Below, piece after piece: positions 19,689-28,329 of a stretch of DNA of 43,470 nucleotides. The stretch is from assembly GCA_937911175.1 (NCBI GenBank), contig CALDSE010000079.1:1-43470 (forward strand). Reading direction: 5' to 3'. Within the stretch, counting starts at the first letter, position 1. Every line of letters begins with the position of its first letter. The notes beneath the pieces were generated by a model that was not told the DNA's origin, did not search any database, and worked only from the letters and a program-made list of their open reading frames with translations. The DNA is from an uncultured Sediminibacterium sp. (GTDB lineage Bacteria; Bacteroidota; Bacteroidia; Chitinophagales; Chitinophagaceae). The position numbers and the translations under genes were made by a program.

Positions 19689-20473
19689 TAAAAAATAAAA
19701 TAGGATGAATAAGCATTAGGTACTTGCTCAATCTGAATGATTTGCTTGGCTGCAAAATACGGCACTGCCTTTGTAATGAAGTTATGCTTTCCTTCTTCAT
19801 AGCCCCAAACTTTGAGTAAAAAAGTATTGGTATCAATACCTGCATTGATACAGCTATTGAGTAAAGTATATATATTCTGATCTTCGCCTTCTAATGTATA
19901 ATAATTCAAAAGCTTGGTAATACCTTTTTCTATAATGTATATAATGAAACAGTCTTCAAAAATTCTTACCTGCACTTCAGTATCAAGCACATTTCCCAAG
20001 AAATAACTAGTATAATGCTGCCATTTACCTGAAGGGAAATACCTATTTAGTATTGCAGATAACTCATCGGCTATACCATAAATTAAAAAATGCTTATCTC
20101 CTACCGAGCTTGTATAAATTTCTTCATCAAATTTATGACCATGAATTAATTCCAATTCATGTGACGCTGATAGTAGGTTGTCTTTAGTATCGGTTTGAGA
20201 AAGTATGAGCCTATTACTATTAATGACAAGAAATATATTTTTATAGTAATTCTGAATTAGACTTGAATTATTTTGCAAATAAGCTAATAAAGGGCTCCAA
20301 CTAGTAGCCTCTTCGGTTTGTTCAAAATGCTCAATAGATACAAACTCATTTTTTACAATATTCTTTACAACAAAAACAATGCTAGTATTATTGACTACGA
20401 TATATAAATTCTCTACCTTATTATTAGCAGTGCTTTCTAATTTCCCATAAAACCCTATTTTCTTGTTGGCCAT
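19688..20473 (-). CDS. DUF3822 family protein
   Basis: A Bacteroidota-specific protein that resembles the DUF3822 family (PF12864), which commonly precedes rsmD. From the ATG at 20473 (MANKKIGFYGKL) it has 261 residues. I prefer this start over the TTG at 20563 because the longer form would overlap the divergent MATE gene and adds a segment without family character. Beta strands and helices alternate, e.g. LYIVVNNTSIVFVV and KHFLIYGIADELSAIL; I recall that a family structure was described as actin-like ATPase-fold, but no ATP motif is obvious. It heads the run rsmD-ygfA-lpxK-rnr, and the 1-base stop/start overlap implies coupling with rsmD. Function unknown. Confidence 0.8.
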   Translation of the reverse strand: MANKKIGFYGKLESTANNKVENLYIVVNNTSIVFVVKNIVKNEFVSIEHFEQTEEATSWSPLLAYLQNNSSLIQNYYKNIFLVINSNRLILSQTDTKDNLLSASHELELIHGHKFDEEIYTSSVGDKHFLIYGIADELSAILNRYFPSGKWQHYTSYFLGNVLDTEVQVRIFEDCFIIYIIEKGITKLLNYYTLEGEDQNIYTLLNSCINAGIDTNTFLLKVWGYEEGKHNFITKAVPYFAAKQIIQIEQVPNAYSSYFIF

Positions 20474-20532
20474 AGTGCTAATTCTTATGCAATGATATAA
20501 AAAAAGAGGCAGTTCTTTGCTAAAACTAATTG

Positions 20533-20540
20533 TAGATTTG
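20533..20540 (+). promoter_or_regulatory. Possible -7 element of the MATE gene promoter
   Basis: TAGATTTG matches TAnnTTTG exactly, 7 bases before the ATG at 20548. A TTTG at 20516-20519 is present but only 13 bases away, too close for the usual spacing. The short distance would give a very short leader. Confidence 0.35.
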
Positions 20541-20547
20541 CAAATAT

Positions 20548-21906
20548 ATGAGCATGAGTCCAACTACCCCTTCCTTACAAGTTACCGTTAGTAGTAAGCA
20601 AATTCTGTCTATTTCTTTGCCCATTGCTTTAGCCATTATGGTGCCTCAAGTGAACTTCGTCATTAATAATATTTTCTTAGGGGCTTTAAGTTCAGAGGCA
20701 TTGGCCATTGGAGGTATTATTGGTGTCTATTATTTAATTTTTGGGGTAATGGGCCAGGGTTTGAACAATGGTTTACAAGCCCTTATTTCACGCAGGGCGG
20801 GTGAAAATAGAATTGATGAAATTGGAGTCTTATTTTCTCAAGGAGTTATTATCTCCTTATTCTTATCAGTGGTAGGTATCTTATTTACTTATTTTGTTGC
20901 CCCTAGTATATTTCATAGTGTATTAAACGATACACAAAGAGCCGATAAAGTGATTGAATTTTTAAAAATTAGAATTTGGGGTATCCCCTTTCTATTTATT
21001 TATCAAATGCGTAATGCACTTCTTGTAGGCACTAATCAAAGTAAATTTTTAATTATAGGAACTGCCACTGAAGCAATTTTTAATATCTTTTTTGATTACA
21101 GTTTAATATTTGGTCATTTTGGTTTTGCCGCCATGGGTTTAAATGGAGCAGCCTACGCATCCATTATATCTGAAGTAATGGGCTTATTTGTGATATACTT
21201 AGTTATTCACTATCAAAAAATTGGTGCGCGTTTTGAACTATTCAAAAGCTTTTCAGTACAATGGGACTATATTAAATTAATATTAGTGCAGTCTTCTCCC
21301 ATTATGATGCAGTATATGATTAGCATTATTAGCTGGGAGTTCTTTTATATTTTAATTGAACATAGAGGCGAACAGGCTTTAGCGGTATCCAATGCCATGC
21401 GTAATATATTCGGATTTTTTGGAAGCTTTACCTGGGCTTTTGCTGCTACTGCTAATACCATGGTGAGTAATATTATTGGACAAGGTTTACAGGACGAAGT
21501 CATTCCTTTAATTAATAAAATAGTTAAATGGAGTATAGGTTTTGCTTTATTGGTATGTTTACTATTAAATGTATTTGCAGAACCTTTTTTATCTATTTAT
21601 GGGCAGGGAGAAGGTTTTATGCAAGAAGGTATTCCCGTTTTAAGAGTAATATCTTTTGCCTTAGTACTTATGTCTATTGCTACTATTTGGTTGAACGCGG
21701 TTACTGGAACTGGGCAATCTAAAATTAATTTAGCAATTGAATTTTTGGCTATTATAATTTATATTATTTACGCTTACTTAACTATTGAGTATTATCAATT
21801 GCCCATTACGATTGGCTGGGTATGTGAAATTATTTATTGGATTTCTTTACTCGTACCTTCTTATTTATATATACATTCCATGAGGTGGAAGAATAAGAAA
21901 ATATAA
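20548..21906 (+). CDS. MATE family multidrug/toxin efflux transporter
   Basis: A 452-residue inner-membrane exporter of the MATE (MatE/NorM) family, the usual length. About 12 hydrophobic helices are seen in two similar halves, with family-like segments LPIALAIMVPQVNFVINN, GALSSEALAIGG, GMGLNGAAYAS-like text (AAMGLNGAAYASI) and a mid-chain loop. Such proteins exchange H+ or Na+ for cationic drugs or metabolites; the substrate is not evident. ATGs at 20548 and 20554 are both possible. It converges on folB with 12 bases between stops and diverges from the DUF3822 operon. Confidence 0.92.
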   Translation: MSMSPTTPSLQVTVSSKQILSISLPIALAIMVPQVNFVINNIFLGALSSEALAIGGIIGVYYLIFGVMGQGLNNGLQALISRRAGENRIDEIGVLFSQGVIISLFLSVVGILFTYFVAPSIFHSVLNDTQRADKVIEFLKIRIWGIPFLFIYQMRNALLVGTNQSKFLIIGTATEAIFNIFFDYSLIFGHFGFAAMGLNGAAYASIISEVMGLFVIYLVIHYQKIGARFELFKSFSVQWDYIKLILVQSSPIMMQYMISIISWEFFYILIEHRGEQALAVSNAMRNIFGFFGSFTWAFAATANTMVSNIIGQGLQDEVIPLINKIVKWSIGFALLVCLLLNVFAEPFLSIYGQGEGFMQEGIPVLRVISFALVLMSIATIWLNAVTGTGQSKINLAIEFLAIIIYIIYAYLTIEYYQLPITIGWVCEIIYWISLLVPSYLYIHSMRWKNKKI

Positions 21907-21918
21907 TTACGAAAAAAA

Positions 21919-22290
21919 TTAGCCTCTCGATTTTTCTATTAAAACCGAAGCAGTTCCTTCAAATTCAGCAATAGGTAAATGCTGTTTGGTAATTTTAACC
22001 ATTACTTTTTCGGCTAGTACTTCTGTATTTAAAATATCATCGGCCATATTACCCACCAAGGTTTCTAATAAAGGGGTTGGTATGGCCATCCATTTTTTGA
22101 TGAGTGCATACACCTGCACATAGTCAATGGTTTGTTCTAAATGGTTAATACTTGATTGCTTCGGTGTGAAATCAATAAGTACATCTATAATGTAAGTGTT
22201 ACCTAATTTTTTTTCTTCTGCATACAATCCATGATAGCCAAAGAATACTAATTTGTCTAAACTAATGCGCATATGAGGGGCGCTAGACAT
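21919..22290 (-). CDS. folB: Dihydroneopterin aldolase
   Basis: Splits 7,8-dihydroneopterin to 6-hydroxymethyl-dihydropterin and glycolaldehyde in folate synthesis. The 123 residues match the family. Motifs are LDKLVFFGYHGLYAEEKKLG at the N-terminus, with the catalytic-site Tyr and Glu, then TIDYVQVYALIKKW and ETLVGNMADDIL. It is translationally coupled to trxB through a TAATG overlap. Confidence 0.93.
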   Translation of the reverse strand: MSSAPHMRISLDKLVFFGYHGLYAEEKKLGNTYIIDVLIDFTPKQSSINHLEQTIDYVQVYALIKKWMAIPTPLLETLVGNMADDILNTEVLAEKVMVKITKQHLPIAEFEGTASVLIEKSRG

Positions 22291-23225
22291 TAATGTCCTT
22301 TTGAAGTTAAATAACGCTCAGCATCTAAGGCGGCCATACAACCACTACCCGCTGCAGTAACTGCTTGACGGTAGTTTTTATCTTGTACATCGCCCGATGC
22401 AAATACACCTTCCACATTGGTTTTAGTAGTACCAGGTTCTGTAAGAATATAACCTGTTTCATCCATGGTAACATAGTCTTTGAAAATACCGCTATTAGGT
22501 GTGTGCCCAATAGCTACGAAAAAGGCACTCACTGGAATATCTTGTTTCGTATTTGTTTTGGTATTTAAAATACGCACGCCTTCTACTTTCTTCTCTCCTA
22601 AAATTTCATCGGTCTCAGTATTAAAATAGATTTTAATATTCGGTGTGTTCATCACTCTATCCTGCATTACTTTAGAAGCACGCATAGCTTCCTTACGCAC
22701 AAACATATGCACGGTAGTACACATCTTTGATAAATAATGTGCTTCTTCTGCTGCTGTATCTCCGGCTCCTACAATGGCAACTTCTTTACCTTTGAAAAAG
22801 AATCCATCACAAACGGCACAAGCACTTACTCCAAAACCATTTAATCTTTCTTCACTTGGAATACCTAACCATTTCGCACTTGCACCTGTTGATATAATCA
22901 CCGCGTCGGCTTCAATTAATTTTTCATCATCAATCCATACTTTTTTTACGTCTCCGCTAAAATCTACTTTAGTGGCTAAACCATAACGAATGTCTGTACC
23001 CATACGAGCCGCTTGCTTTTCAAAATGCACCATCATTTCAGGGCCTTGAATACCATCTGGATAACCAGGATAGTTTTCTACTTCAGTGGTAATAGTTAAT
23101 TGACCCCCTGGTTGAATACCTTGGTATAATAATGGTTTCATGTTGGCACGCGCTGCATAAATAGCCGCCGTGTAGCCTGCAGGTCCTGAACCTATAATTA
23201 AAATGCTTACTTTTTCTGTTTCCAT
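22290..23225 (-). CDS. trxB: Thioredoxin reductase
   Basis: An NADPH- and FAD-dependent enzyme that keeps thioredoxin reduced in the cytoplasm. The 311 residues match the low-molecular-weight class. Motifs in order: FAD site GSGPAGYTAA, the redox-active pair CAVC in SACAVCDGFF, the NADPH site GAGDTAAEEA, and the C-terminal FAD motif GVFASGDVQDKNYRQ. It overlaps folB by one base. It lies 157 bases downstream of rpoD, beyond a terminator, so it has its own promoter. Confidence 0.96.
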   Translation of the reverse strand: METEKVSILIIGSGPAGYTAAIYAARANMKPLLYQGIQPGGQLTITTEVENYPGYPDGIQGPEMMVHFEKQAARMGTDIRYGLATKVDFSGDVKKVWIDDEKLIEADAVIISTGASAKWLGIPSEERLNGFGVSACAVCDGFFFKGKEVAIVGAGDTAAEEAHYLSKMCTTVHMFVRKEAMRASKVMQDRVMNTPNIKIYFNTETDEILGEKKVEGVRILNTKTNTKQDIPVSAFFVAIGHTPNSGIFKDYVTMDETGYILTEPGTTKTNVEGVFASGDVQDKNYRQAVTAAGSGCMAALDAERYLTSKGH

Positions 23226-23325
23226 AACTTGTTTATTATCTTCTGTATTACTTATTCAAATTTCTATTTTATCCTATTCAATCCTTTTACTTTCATCATT
23301 ATCAAATCATCATCAAAATCTTGGC

Positions 23326-23365
23326 TAAAAAAAAGCCCCATCAAATCCTTAGACTGAAGGGGCTT
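23326..23365 (-). terminator. Rho-independent terminator of rpoD
   Basis: On the minus strand, a 7-bp stem AAGCCCC / GGGGCTT (23359-23365 and 23333-23339) with a 19-base loop is followed by a run of T. It starts 18 bases after the rpoD stop. Confidence 0.88.
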
Positions 23366-23382
23366 AATAATATGTTTTACTA

Positions 23383-24240
23383 CTAGCCCAAATAAGCCTT
23401 TAGTGCGTTGCTATATCTTGCTTTTTGTAAACGTTTAATAGCACGCTCTTTAATTTGTCTTATTCTTTCCTTCGTTAAATCGTATTTAATACCAATTTGC
23501 TCAATAGTAACGCCGTTCTCTCCATCTAAACCAAAATACGCGTTAACTATCTCTGCCTCTCTAGGACTCAATGACTTAAGTACGCGACGAATTTCCTCTC
23601 TTAAAGAATCTTTCATTACGTCTTCGTCGGTTTCATCTCCCCCTTTTAATAAATCTCCCATGGCTACATCCTCTGCTTCGTGCACAGGTGCATCTAAAGA
23701 AGTATGACGGGTATTTGATTGGAAGATATTATTGATTTCGGTCTCAGACATTTCCAAGATACCTGCTAATTCCTCGGTAGATGGCTCACGCTCATGTTCT
23801 TGCTCAAAAGCCATATAGGCTTTGTTGGCTTTATTATAAGTACCAATTTTGTTCTGTGGTAAACGCACTAAACGACCTTGCTCCGCTAAAGCTTGCAAAA
23901 TAGATTGACGTATCCACCAAACAGCATAAGAGATAAATTTAAAACCCTTGGTTTCATCAAAACGCTGTGCTGCCTTGATTAAGCCTAGGTTTCCTTCATT
24001 GATTAAATCAGATAAAGACAAACCTTGGTGTTGGTATTGTTTGGCAACAGATACTACGAAACGTAAGTTGGCTTGAACTAATTTGTCCAAAGCGCGTTGA
24101 TCACCCATTTTAATGCGTTGCGCTAAAGTGGTTTCCTCTTCAGGATTGATCATTGAAATCTTAGAAATCTCTTGTAAGTACTTTTCAACCGCTTGAGAAT
24201 CTCTGTTGGTAATCTGTGTAGCAATTTTAAGCTGCCTCAT
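23383..24240 (-). CDS. rpoD: Primary RNA polymerase sigma factor (Bacteroidota sigma-A type)
   Basis: The housekeeping sigma factor. At 285 residues it is the short Bacteroidota form, lacking region 1.1 and the non-conserved insertion of E. coli sigma-70. Region 1.2 begins at RDSQAVEKYLQEIS. Region 2 contains LRFVVSVAKQYQHQG and the -10 recognition helix segment FISYAVWWIRQSI. Region 3 includes LVRLPQNKIG, and region 4 ends with VTIEQIGIKYDLTKERIRQI, the -35-type helix-turn-helix. It recognises the TTTG/TAnnTTTG promoters seen in this window, including its own. It is monocistronic, with a promoter upstream and a terminator downstream. Confidence 0.96.
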   Translation of the reverse strand: MRQLKIATQITNRDSQAVEKYLQEISKISMINPEEETTLAQRIKMGDQRALDKLVQANLRFVVSVAKQYQHQGLSLSDLINEGNLGLIKAAQRFDETKGFKFISYAVWWIRQSILQALAEQGRLVRLPQNKIGTYNKANKAYMAFEQEHEREPSTEELAGILEMSETEINNIFQSNTRHTSLDAPVHEAEDVAMGDLLKGGDETDEDVMKDSLREEIRRVLKSLSPREAEIVNAYFGLDGENGVTIEQIGIKYDLTKERIRQIKERAIKRLQKARYSNALKAYLG

Positions 24241-24335
24241 GCAAAGAATTTATTTAAATGTATAACGTTGAAATGTCTAAAAAAGTTGTGCTAGACAAAA
24301 GTTAATATAAGGATAATTAAACGATTGTCAGTCGG

Positions 24336-24367
24336 CAAAGGTAGGTTTTTGGGATTAATTTTGCAAA
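24336..24367 (-). promoter_or_regulatory. rpoD promoter (Bacteroidota consensus)
   Basis: On the minus strand, TTTG (24364-24367) is followed by exactly 20 bases and then TACCTTTG (24336-24343), a full match to the Bacteroidota -33/-7 consensus. It implies a leader of about 90 nt before the ATG at 24240. Confidence 0.75.
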
Positions 24368-24467
24368 TATTGATTATAAAGCATTTATGCACATTTTTTA
24401 GGCCAAAATGGGGTCAATTTGGCAAAATTTATGAGGATAATCACCCCTCGAGATTTATCTTCGCAAC

Positions 24468-25481
24468 ATGATTGATTTTAGATCCGATACCGTAACCCTT
24501 CCCACTCCTGCTATGTTAGCCTATATGCAAGCAGCTCCAGTGGGTGATGATGTATTCGGCGAAGACCCTAGTATCAATGCCTTGGAAGCTAAAACAGCTG
24601 GCCTATTTGGGATGGAAGCAGGTCTATTCTGCCCAAGCGGCACGATGACCAATCAACTAGCTATTAAAACCCATACCCAGGCGGGCGACGAGGTCATTTG
24701 TGAGGAATTATCCCATATTTATCAATACGAAGGCGGAGGCATTGCTTCTAATTCAGGGGCATCGGTTAAATTACTGCGCGGAAACCGAGGCAGAATTACA
24801 GCCGAACAGGTTTTAGCCGCCATTCACCCAGAAGATGTCCACAAGCCTATTTCTAAACTAGTGAGCTTAGAAAATACCTGCAACCGAGGTGGAGGCGCTT
24901 GTTATGATTTCTCCGAAATAGAAGCCATTCAAAAAGTAGCTAAGTCGAATGGCTTAGGCTTACACCTAGATGGTGCGAGAATATTCAATGCCTTAGTGCA
25001 TAAAAAAGAAGACCCTACACAATATGGAAAGGTATTTGATTCTATTTCTATTTGTTTAAGCAAAGGCTTAGGTGCCCCTGTAGGAAGTGTATTACTGGGC
25101 TCTACCCCCTTTATAAAAAAAGCAAGACGTTGGCGTAAAGTATTTGGAGGTGGAATGCGTCAAGCAGGTTCTTTAGCGGCAGCGGGTATTTATGCATTAG
25201 ATAATCATGTTGAAAGATTAAAAGAGGATCATGCAAAGGCTTTAGAAATTAAAACCGCTTTGTTGAAGAAAGATTTTGTAAAAGAAATTTTTGAAGTAGA
25301 AACTAATATAGTGATTGCACATATTGAAGGAAAATATAATGCTACTCAATTGGCTGCTGTTTTAAAAGAAAAAAATATTTTAGTTATAGCCATGACACCC
25401 GCACTTATTCGTTTTGTAGTTCATTTAGATATTACGAATGAGATGCTAGCAAGCACATTAGAAACAATAGAGAAATTATAA
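24468..25481 (+). CDS. ltaE: Low-specificity L-threonine aldolase
   Basis: A PLP enzyme that splits threonine or allo-threonine into glycine and acetaldehyde. The 337 residues match the family. It opens [14 protein letters not shown], carries [22 protein letters not shown] and the PLP-lysine motif [14 protein letters not shown]. It is the first gene of a three-gene unit, with pgi starting 2 bases after its stop. Confidence 0.95.
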   Translation: MIDFRSDTVTLPTPAMLAYMQAAPVGDDVFGEDPSINALEAKTAGLFGMEAGLFCPSGTMTNQLAIKTHTQAGDEVICEELSHIYQYEGGGIASNSGASVKLLRGNRGRITAEQVLAAIHPEDVHKPISKLVSLENTCNRGGGACYDFSEIEAIQKVAKSNGLGLHLDGARIFNALVHKKEDPTQYGKVFDSISICLSKGLGAPVGSVLLGSTPFIKKARRWRKVFGGGMRQAGSLAAAGIYALDNHVERLKEDHAKALEIKTALLKKDFVKEIFEVETNIVIAHIEGKYNATQLAAVLKEKNILVIAMTPALIRFVVHLDITNEMLASTLETIEKL

Positions 25482-25483
25482 AC

Positions 25484-27145
25484 ATGTTAGAAAGAATAAA
25501 CCCAACATCCACACAGGCCTGGTTCGTATTAAAAAAGCATTTTGAGGAAGAGATGAACCGCAAGCAAATGAAAGATTTATTTGCAGCGGATCCAACAAGA
25601 TTTGATCAATACTCTATTTCCACACCTGATCTTTTATTTGATTATTCAAAAAATATTATCACAGAAAAAACAGTACAACTTCTTTTACAGTTGGCTAAAG
25701 AATGTGGTTTAGAAAATGCTATTAAAGCACAGTTTGAAGGCAATGCTATTAATGAAACAGAGAACAGAGCAGTATTACATACAGCCCTTCGTAATTTTAC
25801 GGATACAAGTATTTTAGTGGATGGGAAAAATATTGTTCCTGAAATTAAAAAAGTACAAAAGCAAATGAAAACTTTTTGTGCTGCCATTCATAGTGGAGAG
25901 CATAAAGGATACACAGGAAAGAAAATTAAGACTATTGTTAATATTGGTATTGGCGGATCTGACCTTGGTCCTGTAATGGTAACAGAAGCTTTAAAGCCTT
26001 ACTGGGTAGATGGCATACAAGTTTATTTTGTAAGCAATGTGGATGGTACGCATATAGCAGAGACATTGAAAAAACTAAATGCAGAAGAAACTTTATTTTT
26101 AATTGCTTCTAAAACATTTACCACTCAAGAAACCATGACCAATGCCCATTCGGCAAGAACTTGGTTTATAGAAAAGTCAGGAGATGAAAAACATATTGCA
26201 ACCCATTTTGTGGCATTAAGTACGAATGAAAAATTAGTAAATGCATTTGGTATTTCTAGTAAAAATATGTTTGAGTTCTGGGATTGGGTAGGAGGAAGAT
26301 ATTCTTTATGGAGTGCCATTGGATTATCTATTGCCTTAACTATTGGCTATGATAATTTCGAAGCTTTATTAAAAGGAGCACATGATGCCGATAACCATTT
26401 TAAAACAGAAAAATTCGAAAATAATATTCCTGTGGTGATGGCTTTACTTGGCATTTGGTATACGAATTTCTTTGGCGCACAATCGGAAGCCATACTACCC
26501 TATGACCAATACTTGCACCGCTTTGCAGCTTATTTCCAACAAGGCAATATGGAAAGTAATGGTAAATATATTGACCGCAATGGAACGGCTGTAAACTATA
26601 GCACAGGCCCTGTGATTTGGGGAGAACCAGGAACCAATGGTCAACATGCATTTTATCAATTAATACATCAGGGCACTTTAGTGATTCCATGTGATTTTAT
26701 AGCGCCTGCTATAAGCCACAATCCTATAGGCGACCATCACGATAAATTATTAAGTAATTATTTTGCTCAAACAGAAGCCTTGTTAAATGGAAAAACAAAT
26801 GCGGAAGTAGTAGCAGAATTAACTGCTAGTAAAAAAACAGAAAAAGAAATCGAATTTCTAACTCCTTTTAAAGTTTTTGCAGGCAATAAACCTACCAATT
26901 CTTTTTTAGTGAAGAAAATGACCCCTTCTACATTAGGTTTTTTAATTGCTATGTATGAACATAAAATTTTCACACAAGGGGTTATTTGGAATATATTTAG
27001 TTATGACCAATGGGGTGTTGAATTAGGTAAGCAACTTGCCAATAAAATTTTACCTGAATTAGAAAATAACGAAGCTATTAATAGCCACGATAGTTCTACC
27101 AACGGATTAATGAACCAATATAAAAATTGGAAAAAACAAGCTTAA
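25484..27145 (+). CDS. pgi: Glucose-6-phosphate isomerase
   Basis: Interconverts glucose-6-phosphate and fructose-6-phosphate in glycolysis and gluconeogenesis. The 553 residues match the E. coli-type enzyme (about 549). The sugar-phosphate loops are [13 protein letters not shown] and [13 protein letters not shown]; the C-terminal active-site segments are [19 protein letters not shown] (catalytic Glu and His) and [13 protein letters not shown]. It lies 2 bases after ltaE and its TAA overlaps the next ATG as TAATG. Confidence 0.97.
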   Translation: MLERINPTSTQAWFVLKKHFEEEMNRKQMKDLFAADPTRFDQYSISTPDLLFDYSKNIITEKTVQLLLQLAKECGLENAIKAQFEGNAINETENRAVLHTALRNFTDTSILVDGKNIVPEIKKVQKQMKTFCAAIHSGEHKGYTGKKIKTIVNIGIGGSDLGPVMVTEALKPYWVDGIQVYFVSNVDGTHIAETLKKLNAEETLFLIASKTFTTQETMTNAHSARTWFIEKSGDEKHIATHFVALSTNEKLVNAFGISSKNMFEFWDWVGGRYSLWSAIGLSIALTIGYDNFEALLKGAHDADNHFKTEKFENNIPVVMALLGIWYTNFFGAQSEAILPYDQYLHRFAAYFQQGNMESNGKYIDRNGTAVNYSTGPVIWGEPGTNGQHAFYQLIHQGTLVIPCDFIAPAISHNPIGDHHDKLLSNYFAQTEALLNGKTNAEVVAELTASKKTEKEIEFLTPFKVFAGNKPTNSFLVKKMTPSTLGFLIAMYEHKIFTQGVIWNIFSYDQWGVELGKQLANKILPELENNEAINSHDSSTNGLMNQYKNWKKQA

Positions 27146-27633
27146 TGTCAGAAGCCATTCAAATAAGAAATATTGAGCCTAGCGATAATGTGGCCATTGC
27201 TGCAGTGATAAGAGCAGCGCTTACAGAGTTTGGTGCCAATAAACCAGGCACTGTTTATTTTGATCCAACTACCGACCACTTATATGAATTATTTAAAGCC
27301 CCTGGTTCTGTCTATTATGTTGCAGAACAAAATGGTAACATTTTAGGCGGTTGTGGTATTTTCCCCACAGAAGCCTTACCTGAAAAAACTTGTGAGCTTG
27401 TAAAATTATATTTAGATAAAAATGCAAGAGGCACAGGACTTGGTAAAAAATTACTTTTAAAAGCAATGGACTGGGCCAAAGCAAATGGATATGATCAGGT
27501 ATATTTAGAATCGATGCCTGAACTTTCTAAAGCTGTAAGTATTTATGAAAATGTGGGCTTTGAAAAATTAAACCAAGCCTTAGGCAATAGCGGCCACTGT
27601 GGCTGTGATATCTGGATGCTTAAAAAATTATAA
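27145..27633 (+). CDS. GNAT family N-acetyltransferase
   Basis: A 162-residue acetyl-CoA-dependent acyltransferase. The fold-defining motif A is ELVKLYLDKNARGTGLGKKL, where RGTGLG binds the CoA pyrophosphate; a conserved C-terminal Tyr lies in VSIYENVGF. The start is placed at the ATG at 27145, which overlaps the pgi stop, rather than at an upstream TTG at 27127 inside pgi. The substrate is unknown. Linkage to pgi and ltaE gives no clear clue. Confidence 0.88.
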   Translation: MSEAIQIRNIEPSDNVAIAAVIRAALTEFGANKPGTVYFDPTTDHLYELFKAPGSVYYVAEQNGNILGGCGIFPTEALPEKTCELVKLYLDKNARGTGLGKKLLLKAMDWAKANGYDQVYLESMPELSKAVSIYENVGFEKLNQALGNSGHCGCDIWMLKKL

Positions 27634-27653
27634 GTGGTTCGGTAAATTCTATC

Positions 27654-28262
27654 TTACCATTTATCTACTTCTTCCCCACTTAAATTATCTCCTTCACTTG
27701 CTTTAGTATCTCTAGCTTCTAAAGGTTTTTTCTCGGTAATTTCTATTGGGTCTTTATCGTCTGGAGTTTCTTGTGAAGACGTTTCAGTATTAATAGGTAA
27801 AGGAGCTGTTGCTCTTGCCTCATATGTATTCGCTTGAACCGGTTGTTCTTGAGAAGGAACTGCATCTCTATCATTAGACGTAGAAGGTATTCCTCTATCA
27901 TCACGCGCTGAAGGTGTTACTCTTGCATCAGACGCATTCGCGTCTTCTGGATTGTATGGTTCGTCGTGATTAAACGCATCAAAATCAAAGTCGGGCATTA
28001 ATTCTGTTTTTACAAAATCAATAGCTTCGTTGATTGCTTTGATAAATTTATTAAAATCTTCTTTATAAATAAATACTTTATGGCGGTCATAACCATTATT
28101 ATCAAAACGCTTTCTGCTTTCTGTAATGGTTAAAAAATAATCGTTACTACGCGTAGCTCTTACATCAAAGAAATAAGTTCTTCTCTTGCCAGCACGCACT
28201 CGGGTACTATAGACACTCTCAATTTTTCGGTCGTTGTTATTTTCGTAATTTTCCTGTTCCAT
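27654..28262 (-). CDS. PUR family DNA/RNA-binding protein (DUF3276) with long disordered tail
   Basis: A 202-residue protein whose first ~110 residues are a PUR-alpha-like nucleic-acid binding domain: SVYSTRVRAGKRRTYFFDVR, DYFLTITESRKRF, KVFIYKEDFNKFIKAI. Family members in Bacteroidota are usually about 110-140 residues. Here a further ~90 residues form a low-complexity tail rich in Asp, Ser, Pro, Thr and Glu, with loose repeats around DAR, EAR and ARDT. The domain is expected to bind single-stranded purine-rich DNA or RNA in the cytoplasm; its biological role is not settled. It lies 67 bases after the ABC gene on the same strand. Confidence 0.88.
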   Translation of the reverse strand: MEQENYENNNDRKIESVYSTRVRAGKRRTYFFDVRATRSNDYFLTITESRKRFDNNGYDRHKVFIYKEDFNKFIKAINEAIDFVKTELMPDFDFDAFNHDEPYNPEDANASDARVTPSARDDRGIPSTSNDRDAVPSQEQPVQANTYEARATAPLPINTETSSQETPDDKDPIEITEKKPLEARDTKASEGDNLSGEEVDKW

Positions 28263-28329
28263 ATTTCTTTACTATTATTGTTCTTAAAAATATAAAATGT
28301 TATTGAAAAAGTAAAATTTTCAGGTTAAA

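Noticed and set aside
20474..20563. TTG start extending the DUF3822 gene
   Set aside because: It would overlap the divergent MATE start; the ATG at 20473 begins the family-like sequence.
27127..27144. TTG start extending the GNAT gene into pgi
   Set aside because: The ATG at 27145 overlaps the pgi stop as TAATG, the coupling pattern seen elsewhere in the window, and the extra six residues have no family character.
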